Source of the DNA: Porphyra umbilicalis
Lineage: Eukaryota; Rhodophyta; Bangiophyceae; Bangiales; Bangiaceae
Length of the DNA: 64,000 bases
Direction of reading: 5' to 3'
NCBI GenBank assembly: GCA_002049455.2
Contig: KV918774.1
Span: 431,823 to 495,822 of the forward strand
A program made the position numbers and the translations under genes. Shown here piece after piece: positions 1-10,612 of the stretch. The notes below the pieces were generated by a model. That model saw only the letters and a list, made by a program, of their open reading frames with translations, had not been told where the DNA came from and made no database searches. How positions within the stretch are numbered: the stretch's first letter is position 1; each line of letters opens with the position of its first letter.

Positions 1-695
1 GAGCACGCCCCGCCGCGCGCACGCGGCGCCGTAGAGCACCACCGCGTCGGGGCGGTTGGTGAGGGCGAGCTCATAGTTGCGCACCGACGCGTCCATGAGG
101 AGCCCCCGCCAGCCGAGGGACTCCTCGTAAAAGAGGGTGTTGGCGTAGCGCTTGCCGTCGAGGGCGCCAATCTCCACAAACGTGCCAAACCGCACCGGCG
201 ACGGGGTGGAGAAGAAGAGCTCGTACGCGCGCCGGTCGGGCTGGTCGACAACCGCCTTGCCGGTCGTGCCATTCGCGTGCGTCACCTCCGCCGTGTGGAT
301 TTGGCCGTGAAAGGTGCCGGGCGCGGGGGGGGTGTCCGTGTACCGGCCGCCGCCCTCGGCGCGCGCCGCCGCCAGCAGCGCCGCCACGTCCCCATAAACG
401 TCGGGGGTGGGCCCCCCGCCGACGACCCGCCGGCGGCGGCGCCCCCCCCGCGGCGGCGGCGCGCCAGCCCCACCCCGCCGGCAGCGCGACGGCGCCCGCC
501 GCCCCCCCCCGCCGCCGGCGGTCCGCGCCACCGCCGCGCCGACAACGCCGCCGGCGGCAAAGGCAAGGCCCGCCACCACCCACCGCGGGCGGGCGGCCGC
601 CCACGCGGCCACCCGCCGCGCCGCCGACCACCGCCGCGCCGCCGCCGCCGCGCGGGAGAGCGCCGGGCGGCTGCGGCCGGCGGGGGGCGCGCCGC

Positions 696-727
<32 letters not shown>

Positions 728-1427
728 CCGCCGCTGCCGCCGCCGAGCGCCGCCGCCGCCGCCGCCGCCGCGCTGCCGCCGCCGCCGGGCGCTGTCGCGC
801 CGCCGCCCGCGTCGCGCGCCGCCGCCGCGCGGCGGGACGCTTCCCACGCGGCCGCGGGCGCCGCGTCGAGGCCGACCCGCCCGCCGGCGCCGCCGCCGGC
901 GCCACCACCACCCTCGAGGCCGCCGTACGCCGCGTGGGGGGCCCCCCCCAGGCGCCACCGGGCGGCGGCGCGGGAGCGCCGCCGCCGCCGCCACCGCCGC
1001 TGCCGCCGCCCCCCCACCCCGCCGCGCCGACGCCGTACGCGTGCGGCGCCGCCAGACCGACGGTGTAGGCGCCAGGGGGGTAGCCACCACCACCGCCGCC
1101 GCCCCCGCCGCCGCCGCCGCCGCCACCCGGCGGCGCATACGTCACCGCGGCGGCCGTGCCCGGCACGGGCGCGTGCCACCCGCCCGGGGCGAGCGGGGTG
1201 GGCGCCCCCCCCGGCGCGGACGCGTAGCCACCGCCGCCGCCACCGCCGCCGCCGCTGCCGCCGCCGCCCGCCGCCGCCCCCGCCCAGGCGGCGCCCGCCG
1301 CCGCCGCCGCGTCGGGCGGCGGCGCCCACCCGCCGACGCCGGCGGCGGCGGCGCCACCACCCCGCAGTCGCCTTGGCGGGGTGGCGCCCGCGGCGGCGGC
1401 GCCCGCCCCGCCGCCGCGGAGGCCCAT
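1..1427 (-). CDS. FkbM-family (Methyltransf_21) methyltransferase, membrane-anchored; 3' end outside window
   Basis: Reading leftward, the last ~110 codons give a SAM-dependent methyltransferase core of the FkbM type: FVEIGALDGKRYANTLFYEE is the glycine-rich cofactor motif, followed by LGWRGLLMDAS and NRPDAVVLYGAACA. The family O-methylates sugars or small molecules. The frame is open past position 1, so the C-terminus is missing. In the same frame at about 585-515 lies one hydrophobic segment (RWVVAGLAFAAGGVVGAAVA), suggesting a type II anchored, probably Golgi, enzyme. The part upstream of the anchor is a Gly/Ala-rich linker. Protein-like sequence changes frame at the run G6C8 (936-949); from 950 to 1427 the next frame looks better (Pro/Gly/Tyr-rich). 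The start is uncertain: I used the ATG at 1427, but a longer open frame reaches 2015. The domain call is firm; the N-terminus is not. Confidence 0.72.
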
Positions 1428-2667
1428 CGGCACGTACGCGCGGGGCGCGCGGCCGCGGCTTGGGGGGCATCGGCGGCGGCGCCGCCGCCGCCGCCGGGGT
1501 GGGGATCCCCCATCGGCAAACGCGGGGAGGGAGGGAGGAGGCGGGGGGAGGGGGGGGGGGGGGGAGGGGGGCTCGCCGCTGCTGACGGCGCGCGCGACGC
1601 CGCCGCCGGCGGTGGGGCGCCGGTGGGCGTTTGGCCGGCCGCGCCGGGGCGTCGGCGCAGGCGCGGCACGCCGTCGGCAACGTGCGTGGACGACACTGTG
1701 GACGCGGGGGGGGGGGGTGCCCAGGGGATGACGAGAAGAACAAGTGGGGAGCGACACCGTAAGGGGGTGCGGACGTGGGGGGGGGGGGGACGGGGGGGGG
1801 TGGGGGGGGCGGCCGCTCGGGAAGGGCGACTCTGCGCAGCCCGGGCGGGTGTGGGGCACGTCGGCAGAAAAGCACCGAGTGAGGATTCCCCAGTCCAGCG
1901 CACGGCGTTGGCAGCACCGATCCGCTGCCAGCGGCCCGTCTCCGTGAGTGCGGCGCTTACAGCTGCGCGGCCGCCGCGCGTCGCGCGCCGCGGCTCGCGC
2001 GCGAGCCGCACGCACGGGCGCGCGCCCGTGCGCGCGGCGGCCACACCCGCCGCGTGCGTCGCGCCGCGCGCGCGCCGTCGACGAGGGCGGGGCACCACTG
2101 ACGGGAACACGACCTGCCGTCAGAAAACACCGCCCTTCCTTTTGTCAGACGTGGCAGCACCCGGGGGTGGTGCCCGGCTCGGAACCCGTGCTCCTTTTTT
2201 TTTATGCATGTGTCCTCTGCGGGGAAGGGGCCACGCACGCCCCGCCGGCTCGCCCGTGTTGCAACGCGGTCGGCAATGTACGGGTGGCGTCCGAGCCGCC
2301 ATTGCCGCCATGGAATAACCCTGACACGGACGTGCGGACCAAGCGGGTGAGGGTGCACACAAGATAAGGAAGCAGAGGGCCTTTTCGCTGCGCGGGAAGG
2401 CCACTGCGGAGCGCACCGAGAGGCACAAGGACATCGACACGGACGGGACGAGGTCGGCCTTTGCCACAGACGCGGACGACTTGGCCTTCTGTTGGATGCA
2501 CCGTACCAGCGCCCCTGCACTTCAGCGTTGTGCCCGTGGGTGACTGGGAGTGGGGCGGCGCGTGCCCGGCAGACGAGGGAAAAAACAGATTTTCAAACAA
2601 AAAGCTGTTTTCTACGAAAACAAGGCGCTGCAGTTCGGCTCTTCCGCCACACGAGCCGGATACTTAG
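1428..2667. other. GC-rich spacer with G homopolymers, no supported gene
   Basis: Several G runs (about 1548-1570, 1708-1717, 1779-1809) and short overlapping frames without recognisable domains. From about 2100 the base composition becomes more balanced. It probably contains the promoter and 5' region of the methyltransferase gene to its left. I see no reliable core promoter signal. Confidence 0.4.
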
Positions 2668-2729
2668 CCTGGATTCTGCGGCGACGAGCCCTCCGTACAG
2701 ACGGAGGGCTCGTCGCCCCAGAATCCAGG
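2668..2729. repeat. 29-bp-arm hairpin (inverted repeat)
   Basis: Arms 2668-2696 and 2701-2729 pair with one mismatch (CTGCGG against CTGGGG) around the 4-nt loop ACAG. The left arm begins CCTGGATTCTG. It lies 213 bp beyond the stop of the F-box gene and upstream of the methyltransferase gene. It could be a tiny palindromic mobile element or a transcript 3'-end structure. Confidence 0.75.
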
Positions 2730-2941
2730 CATGCGTTCCCACAGGGACGGGCAAGAGGGAATACGAAACTGAGCGAGGCAAGCAAGCAAAAGATTAGATA
2801 GAGAAGAGCAGAGCGCAACCAAGGGAAAGGAGCAAAGAAAGGGAAAACGCACAATCACCGACCAACCAGCCGGACCACCAACAGCCGGCGCGCCCAGCAT
2901 CACCACGGACAGGCATCGTCACCCCGTGCTCGGCGGGCGCG

Positions 2942-5668
2942 TCACCAAAAGTCCGGCAGGTCCCCCCCCGACTGGCTCCCACTCGCCAGGCTGTCCCCCG
3001 CCCACGAGGACATGGGGCTGTCAAACATTAAGGGCTGCGAGTCGTACGGGCTGTCGTCCATGCTGTCCTCATCCATAAACGGATCAATGTAGCCGTACCC
3101 CGGGGAGTCGCGCGGCGACGGCAGCAGCGGGAGCAGCTCGTCGGCGCTCCCCCCCGCCGCCCCCGCCCCCGCCGCCGCCGCCGCCCCCGCCCCCGCCGCC
3201 GCCGCGGCGACCGTCGCCGCCAGCGACGGGCGCAGCGCCGTCGGCGTCGGCACGGGGGCGAGGAGGCACGCCCCCCGCACCGGCGCGGTGCCCGCGTGCG
3301 CGCGTGCGTGGTGGCGGAAAAACTCTTCGACGCCGTAAAAGCCTTCGCCGGGGCAAAGGGCGCACCACGCGCGCTCCGCGGGGCGCTCCCGCAGCGGGGG
3401 GGGCGGCAAACACAAGCGCGCGGGGCACTGCGCGAGGAGTTCGATGGGGTGGGGGGCGCCGCCAATGGCGGGCGCGGCAATGGCCGCCGCCGCGTCCCCT
3501 CCGCTGCCGACGGCGGCGAGGGCAGCGTCGAGCTCCGCCTCCCGCCGCACCAGCAGATCGTCCAGCGTGTCCCCGCCCGCGGCCACGGCTTCTCCAAACG
3601 GCTGATGGACGGCCAGGTAGTGGAGGTTGAGGTCCCGCACCGACTCAAACGCAACGGGCGGCGCGCCCGCCTCGTCGCTGTCGGCGGGGCCCCCCCGCGG
3701 GGGCGCCCCCCGGGCGGGCACTGGGCGCAAAAGAACTTGGGCGCCGGCAGCAGCGCCTGCGCCGCCTCCTCCGAGTGCTCAAAGAGCACGTGCCGCCGCG
3801 CGTGCGCCACCGACATGCACGGCAAGCCGCACACAAAGCAGTGAAAGTTGTCGACAAGCGGCCCCGAGGCGTGGTCCACGTCCCCCCCGCCCCGCGTCAT
3901 GCAGCGGCAGGAGCGGAGGAGTTCCCGCACCGTCTCGACGGGGCTCGTCTGGCTCGGCCCGGGGAGCATGCACGTGCGCAACGTCGACACGACCGTGTTG
4001 CGGTTGGACGAGTCGCGGTAGAGGGCGAGCACCTGCTTCTCCGCCGCGTCGCCGAGGAGGGTCCGCAGCTCCGCAAGCCGATCGAGCGACGCCGCGACAG
4101 ACGACCGCGGGGGGGCCGTCGTCGCGCCTTCGACAAACTCGAGGAAGGCGTCTTTGAGGCCGACGACTTCGACGAGGCCGCTGCGGCCGAGCTTCCGCTT
4201 GTCCACCTCCTCCGCGAGGGCGACCAGGTTCTTGGTCGCCCGCTCGGGGCGGCGGTGCTCGACGTCAATGTGGCCTTGGAGGTCGGCGTCGTCAAAGAAG
4301 CGCCGGCTGCCGCCGCCGTCGGCGCCACCACTGTGGCGGGCGTCGGCCTTGGAGGCGCGGCCGACCTTGCAGCCCGCCTCCCCGTGTTCCTCCACGTCGG
4401 CCTCGTCCCCCGCCTCGGCGTCGGCGGCCGACGGCGACGCTGCCGCGCGCATGCACTCCTCGCACTGGGGGCCAAAGTAGCGCCACAGCGTCGCCTTGAC
4501 GGCCTTGGCGACCGCCGCGACCGCCACCGTCGCCGCCCGCGCGCCGTCCTCCACCGCCGCCGAGTAGTCGACCATGAGCGCTTGGAAGAGGGGCTCACAC
4601 TCGGAGCGCGACGCGGGGTCGGTGCGGAGCGCGTCGAGCGCCGCCGGGTCGAGCGCCTTGTGCAGCGCGAGCAGCGCCTTGATGGTCTTTTTAAGCATCG
4701 CCTGCTGCACCGACGCGATGCCCTGCATGTACCGCTGGAAGGATGGGAGCAGCGGGATCGCATAGGCGACCGCCTCCATGGTCGTCCCGTGGTCCGCGAG
4801 GAGCGCCCGAAAGGTCGCCGCGTTGGCCGCCACCCGGTTGGCCTTGCGCGCGGCGACGAGGGAGCGCTTGGCGTAGAGTGCGGCGACCGGCGCGAGGGAC
4901 CCATTGGCCACAAAAGACGCTTGAAAGACGTTTTGCAGCGAGTAGTAGGCGCGGAAGGAGCTCCCAAAGTGCCCCGCATAGTTGTAGTAGGAGCGCGACG
5001 GGGAGACGGTGTTCCACGCGGGCGAGTCGGACGGCACCTTAAAGTGCTTCTTGGCGAGGGAGCGGGAGATCATGCGCCCCTTGGGCCACATGAGCGGCAC
5101 GGCTTCGCGGGAGAGGATGGCGCGCATCTCGGCGGGCACCTTAAAGTTGGCGAGCGACTTGCCCGCGTGCGCCGCCCCGCGCACGACCGCAACGATGTGG
5201 CGGCCTTCGGCAATGGCGGCCGCCGCGCCGACGCGGCGGTCAAAGACGGTAAAGGCGGTGGTGCCCGGTACGGGCACCGCGGCGAGCACCTCCCGAAACA
5301 CCCACCCGTACACGTCCGTGTCGAGGAGGCGCCGCAAGCGGCGGCACGTTTGGAGCACGTGCAGCACGTCGAGGACGGGCAACGTGCCGAGCAGCATCCG
5401 CCAACAGTCGTCGGGCAAGCGGGGGAGCGGCGCCCCGCCGGGCTCCACGGGCCCCCGCGACGACGCATCGTCGGCGCCGCCGTCGGCGGGGGCGGGGGGG
5501 GGGGGCGCCGACGCGTCCGCGCCGGCGGCGGTCCCCGCCGCCGCCGCCGCCGCCGCGTCGTCGCCGCCGTCGGTCGCATCTGATATGGGCGGCCGGCGGG
5601 TGGGGGGGGCGGGGGCACCTCGGCCGCACCGGCCGACGGTGGCGGCGCAGCCGCCGCCGCCGCCGCCC

Positions 5669-5735
<67 letters not shown>

Positions 5736-6085
5736 TGCGGCACTGCCCGACGCGGCGGCGGGCGCCGCCGCCCGCCCGCACGCCGCCGACGCGTGGCGCC
5801 GCGACGCGGCCGCCGCCGGCGCCGCGCCGCCGTCGGCCCCCCCCGCGGCCGCCCCCCCCGACGTTGCGGCGGTGGCGGCGGCGGCGGCGGCGGCGGCCGC
5901 CGTCAGGCGGGCCGTCCCCGCCGCGACGCCCGCGGCGTCGCCGCCCCCCCCCCCCCGTCGGCGGCGGCGGTGGCGGCGGTGGCGGCGGCGGCGGCGACGC
6001 CCGAGCGGCGCGGCCGCCCGCCGCCGCGGTGGGCGGGGGCGGCGGCCGCATCCCCCCAGCCGCGCCGCCGCCGCCGCCACCGCCG

Positions 6086-6167
<82 letters not shown>

Positions 6168-6333
6168 TGGCGCCGCCACCCGACGGGGCGGCGGTGGACA
6201 GGCGCGCGCGCTTTGGCGCCGAGGCGCCCCGCCCCCCCGACGGCGGCGGCGGCGACGGGGACGGGGGCGGCGACGGGGCGGGCGCCCGCTTGGCCGCCAG
6301 GCGCGCCGACAGGCGGCGCTGCCCGCCGGCCAT
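2942..6333 (-). CDS. F-box and C2H2 zinc-finger protein, probable nuclear E3 adaptor or transcription regulator
   Basis: The chosen start (6333) gives MAGGQRRLSARLAAKRAPA followed by a basic PKRARL motif (possible NLS), then long Gly/Ala/Pro tracts coded by (CCG)n. The F-box is at about 5430-5290 (LPDDCWRMLLGTLPVLDVLH). A long helical region of unknown family follows; its MISRSLAKKHFKV segment faintly recalls XPA-like DNA-binding modules. C2H2 fingers follow: CFVCGLPCMSVAHARRHVLFEH spans about 3848-3777 (C-x2-C, H-x4-H), CAQC lies near 3730, and CALCPGEGFYGVEEFFRHH at 3366-3294. The C-terminus is acidic and Met/Ser-rich (YIDPFMDEDSMDDSPYDS), like an activation tail. F-box proteins recruit substrates to SCF ubiquitin ligases. 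The frame changes in the G/C runs at about 3681-3715, and probably twice in the low-complexity part (5944-5956; near 5605-5617). No introns are evident. Confidence 0.7.
5656..5740. repeat. (CCG)n trinucleotide repeat inside the F-box gene
   Basis: Nearly pure GCC/CCG repeat, coding poly-Gly or poly-Ala depending on frame. A second, longer tract is at 6062-6170. Confidence 0.9.
6062..6170. repeat. (CCG)n trinucleotide repeat, second tract
   Basis: About 36 triplets with few interruptions, in the 5' coding part of the F-box gene. Likely variable in length between individuals. Confidence 0.9.
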
Positions 6334-7217
6334 GGCGCGCACCGCCGCCGCGCGCCGCTGCGGCGGGCGCCGCTGCCGCCAACGTCGACGCTGCCGCCGC
6401 CGCCGCCGCGGACCGCCGCCACCCGTCGGGAGGGGGGGGGGGTCGCCGCAACGGCGCCGCGGTGTGGCGGCCGGGGGAGAGCGACGACGACCGCCGGGGG
6501 TGCGGCCGCCGGCCGACGGCGGCCGCGGGTACGCCCGGCGGGCACCCACCGGCGGGCCGCAGCCGCACCGCCCGGCGGGGGACGACGGCGGGGGGGACGC
6601 GGCGGCGGCCGCCGACGCGCAGCGGGCCGCTCACGCCGCCGCGGGGGGGGGGCGGTCAATGCACGGTGCGGCGGCGGCGGCGGGGCGCGTCGGGGGGGGG
6701 GGGCGGGCGGCCCGCCGGCCGGCGCGGGGCAGAGACCAAAAACGTGGGGGCGGTGCAGACGGCGGCGCGGGCGGCGAGGGGGGGGGCGGTCGAACCGGAC
6801 CGGCCGTGTCGCGCAGCGGGTGGGGGCGGAGGACGGACGAGGACTGCACCACACGCGAGGGGGGAGCTGCCGGCCTGGTCAACGCGCCGCGCCGAGACCC
6901 ACAGGTGACCGGACCGCAGCCGATAGCGTTGGGAGCGCCGGCCCAAGACGTCGCGCAAGCGCACACTCGTCGAGAGCGACCACACCGAGCGAGTTTCCCG
7001 TGTGCATTGTTTTCCAGCGAGGTGTGGTTGGGTTCGGGACGTGGGCGGTACGAGTCACTATCGGTCAACGTGAGTAGTTACTAGCTTCAGCCATATGTCT
7101 AGATTTCCCGGTAAATGGTAGATTCTTCAGATTGGTGTTGTTGATTGGCCGTAGGCATTGAATCACGTCATGAGTCATGGGAGACAACAAGGATTGAGCA
7201 AGGTCGATCCGATACAG
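6334..7217. other. Upstream region of the F-box gene, no gene seen
   Basis: GC-rich to about 6860, then more balanced. Frames here lack domains. Likely 5' UTR and promoter. Confidence 0.35.
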
Positions 7218-7372
7218 CGTTCTCTCAAAAATCCCGCACTCCAACTGTTCGAAAAGAGTGCCAAATCGGCCTCTGAGGTGTCGTAGAGGCCGATTTGGCA
7301 CCTCTGAGGTGTCGTAGAGGCCGATTTGGCACTCTTTTGCAACAGTTGGAGTGCGGGATTTTTGAGAGAACG
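7218..7372. repeat. 155-bp palindromic element with 57-bp arms
   Basis: Arms 7218-7274 and 7316-7372 are complementary except for a two-base swap (TTCG against TTGC). The outer end starts CGTTCTCTCAAAAATCCCGC. The centre holds a ~31-bp unit (GAGGTGTCGTAGAGGCCGAT...) repeated in tandem. A diverged relative lies at 7712-7832. The structure is that of a foldback or miniature inverted-repeat element; a transcript would form a long double-stranded stem. Confidence 0.85.
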
Positions 7373-7711
7373 GCTGTACCACAGATGACAAAGAAAAAAA
7401 AAGGATCGTCTCCTCTGCACGCTCCAGGGGTACTCGCTTTTTTCAACTGCGGTCTCTCCTCGTGGGGTCTCGTCACGGCTGCTCTTCGAAGCGTCTGCAT
7501 GTAACCTTGCATGCGCACGTGCCTTTATCCTTTCTGCATGCTGTTGACAGGGCTGCTTCTGCCGTCTGCGAGGCGGACCGCGTCACCAAAAGTGGCGGCC
7601 GCGCCGCACCGAAGCGCAGAGGGCTGTGGAGCGCGTTCCGCTTGCGCTGCTGCACCACGGCCGCGCGGGTTGGGTCCCCGCGGGCGTGGTATGAAAACAG
7701 CGTCCTACAGC

Positions 7712-7832
7712 CGTTCTCCCAAAAATCTCTCACTCCGACTGTTGCAAACGAGTGCCAAATCGGCCTCCACGACGCCGCAGAGGCCGATTTGGCTTTCTTT
7801 TGGAACAGTTGGAGGGAGTGTTTTTTCCCTGG
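7712..7832. repeat. Second copy of the palindromic element, diverged
   Basis: Shares the order TTCTC(C/T)CAAAAATC ... CTCC(G/A)ACTGTTGCAAA ... GAGTGCCAAATCGGCCTC with the copy at 7218-7372. The right arm is imperfect (GAGGCCGATTTGG then AACAGTTGGAG). It lacks the central tandem unit, so only one gene-free loop remains. Confidence 0.75.
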
Positions 7833-8199
7833 CCTGTAGAGCACACCCAACAACGTCTCCCCCAAGATCTGAATTCTAAATTGGAATATGCCACGTTTGC
7901 TTACGTGGAGGGCGGTGAACGGCCCCCCATTTTTCTCATCCAAGAGGGCCCTCGGTCCTCCTGGAGTTATCGCAAACAAGGGCTACATGATCACCAGATG
8001 GGGAAAGGAAGACGGGGGATGCGCGCCCAGCAACGTTCGTCCCGAAGTGGTCGAAATTCGTGGATACCATGAAGCAGTCTCAATGCCAAGGCACACCGGA
8101 CGAAAAGGTTGCCGTGCGGAACAGATTGTGAGTCAAAGTGTCTATAATCCCAGTGGAACCTTCCAAATCGTGTCAATAAAAGGCACTTCTGGCACACAC

Positions 8200-8420
8200 C
8201 TTTGAAATAGAGAGACACGAATCGTGAACATCGGACGAAGTGGTCGCCCCACGCGTCCAGAGTCAGCACGGCTGGAGAAACTTGGCACACGTGTCTCAGA
8301 CCCGAGTCACACGCGACACAACAGAGGTGCTGGCGTCGTTCGAGGTCCCCTGAACGGGTGCGTGATGCGATGCGCTGTCGCGACAGGCCCGAGTTGAGGA
8401 CCGCGCGCTCCGTCCCGAAC
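8200..8420 (-). pseudogene. Possible non-LTR retrotransposon C-terminal scrap
   Basis: A minus-strand frame contains CVACDS, then ~20 residues later LDAWGDHFVRC. This C-x2-C ... D-x-GDH-x3-C pattern is characteristic of the region after the reverse transcriptase of many LINE-like elements. No reverse transcriptase domain is recognisable next to it. Treat it as a fragment at best; a chance match is possible. Confidence 0.3.
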
Positions 8421-9300
8421 CGCCTTTCGGGCGCTTCCGGAAGCGACGGTGGCCGACGCCATTCGCTGGACGAGGCGTCGGCAGGTTCTGGAGGCGGGCT
8501 GGTACAATAATCCATTGGGGCAGTATCGCTGGTCCGACGCCAAAAAACTGGTCCGATCCCGCAACTAGTCTCACGATTTGTTTGCTTGATATGGAGAAAT
8601 ATTGAAAAGTGTGTCGTCGTATGGAGCCTTGTCATTGGCTCGCGGGGTTGTCTCAGAAAATCTCAGGTGGGAGGCGGATCCGATGCGGCGAGGGGTCGGC
8701 CGGCCCGTGATCAGAATGTGTTGCGTCCTGTGTCCTGTGTGCCCCCTTCCCGCCCAACCGGTCATTTGGGGCCACCCCGTGGGCACTGCGGATTGCGAGG
8801 GGGTGCGTGGAGGGCGCGCGGGTTACCGCAGGCGGTGTGCATTGCGGCTGGAGAGGCGTCACCCGGGGTTCGTGTCGCACCTCGGGCGCCCTCGAAGACA
8901 CCTCGTATGCTTGGGGCTCGCTGCGCCATGCGCCCTGCCCCGCCCCATCGTCGAGCGTGCACGCGGTCCCCCGGGCACGCTCGAGCACTGGAGCAGCTTG
9001 CGGGGGCGCGCCGCCCTCCTGCCCTCTCTCCTCAACGACCGCCTGCGCGACACCTATCACGTGCTTGCCGCCGGCGTGCCTGAGCGGGAGACGCCGGCGG
9101 CTCCTCCCCCTCCTCCTGCCCCACTCGTGCTGATTTTCCCCTTCTTTCCTCCCGCGCGCGCCTGTTGCAACCGACACGCCGCCGGTGTACCGCGAGGTCC
9201 GGCGGCGCGCCCGTGTGCTCTGGTCACCGCCCCCCCCTCGTCCCCGTATCCACCCCCGGCCCTCCAAGGCCGGCCATCTTCCCCCCCCTCTTTCCGAGCA

Positions 9301-10409
9301 TGACTCGTAAGCCGGACAGGGAGCGCGACACGGAGCGTCGCCGTGACCAGCGTCGTCGTCATCAAGAGCGGCTCGCGGTGCTTGCGCGGTGCAACTGCTC
9401 TTGCTATATCGCGCGCTGCCCACCGTGCGCACCGTCGGCTCAACTACGTGGGGGGCCCGCGCTTCCTGTCCCTGGTAGCTGTGCCCCGCCGGCTGTCCAA
9501 GGATCGCCGGTAGCCGGCGGCGCCTGGGTGCCGCCGCCCAACGCTTTACCGAGCCAGGGTGGCGGCAATTGGGCCGGGGGGGCGGGACGGTCGTCATTGC
9601 CGGCGCGCGGCAGCTGGGGCCCAGGACCAAGGATTGAACCCAACCAAGGTGGCGGACAGATGGGCGGGGGAGCGGGACGGGCGTCGCTGCCGCCGCGTGA
9701 TGAGTGAGTGCCGCCGGCTCCCTGGCAGGACAGTCAAGCCGGCGGCCGTTGGGAGCAACCGCCCGATGGTAACGGCGGACGCGGCCGTCGGAAGTGGCAT
9801 CGGGGGGGCCGTCGAGTGTCTCCTCGCCGCTGTGGCTCGGCGTCGCCGGCTGGTCGAACTTCTCAAGCAGGCGGCCAGTGAGAGCCGCCTTTTCAACTGA
9901 ACCACGAGTACGGCGGCCTGGGACGGGCCTCACGGGACAGGGACAGATCTCCCCACCGCAACGTGTGGGCGCCGCTGGACTGTCAAGTTCAAGAAGATCA
10001 ACAGCCCGATGGCGACGGCGGTGGTGGCTTCCGTCCCAATCGGCAGCCTTCGCCGAGGCGGAACTGGGTGCCGCCGGGCGGGCAGCGTCCCCATCAGCCC
10101 GGCGGCTTTGGGCCACTGAGCGAGGATCGGTCGCCACCGGGTGGCCAAGCAAGTCGTCAAGCCGGCGGCCACGCTGCACGCCACGACAACTGGGGGCCGC
10201 CGGGAGGTCAAGCAAGTCGTCAATCCGGCGGCCACGCGGTACTCTACAACAACTGGGGGCCGCCGAGTGGAGGACCCCCCCAGACCGGCGGCTTTGACCC
10301 GATCCACGACAACTGGCATCCGCCGGTCGGTGCCAGGCTACCGGACGCCGGCGGCTACGGTGCGCGTCATGGGCCCTTTGACGCGCCCTGCACGAATGGA
10401 CAAGAGTAG
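9301..10409 (+). pseudogene. DIRS gag-like region with degenerate Gly/Pro/Gln repeats
   Basis: The first part opens MTRKPDRERDTERRRDQRRR, then becomes Gly/Pro-rich and stops at 9707. A further frame at 9963-10409 holds three diverged copies of an ~18-residue unit of the type NWGPPGGQASRQSGGHA, read from ~54-60-bp tandem repeats. Position upstream of the RT region suggests the structural (gag) protein of the DIRS element. No nucleic-acid-binding finger is visible. The frame is interrupted several times. Confidence 0.4.
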
Positions 10410-10612
10410 CCGGCTGTTGCCCCTTCCCGGCTAGCCGGCGGCGGCGGATCACCTCGAGCCGGCGGCGGCGCACCACCGGCCGCCGGTACTGGCGGCGACG
10501 CGCCCCCCACTGATGGAGAAGTGCCACCGGTTTTTGCCCGACCACCGCCAGCCTGCGGCGGCGCAATGTCGGTAGCCGGTACCGGAGGCGACGCGAGCCC
10601 ATCTCACCTCCG

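Noticed and set aside
2668-2729. Reading the hairpin as a bacterial-type terminator
   Set aside because: No T tract follows on either strand and the context is eukaryotic; kept only as an inverted repeat.
9963-10409. CRISPR-like array in the ~54-60-bp repeats of the gag-like region
   Set aside because: Repeats are contiguous, diverged and coding, without spacers.
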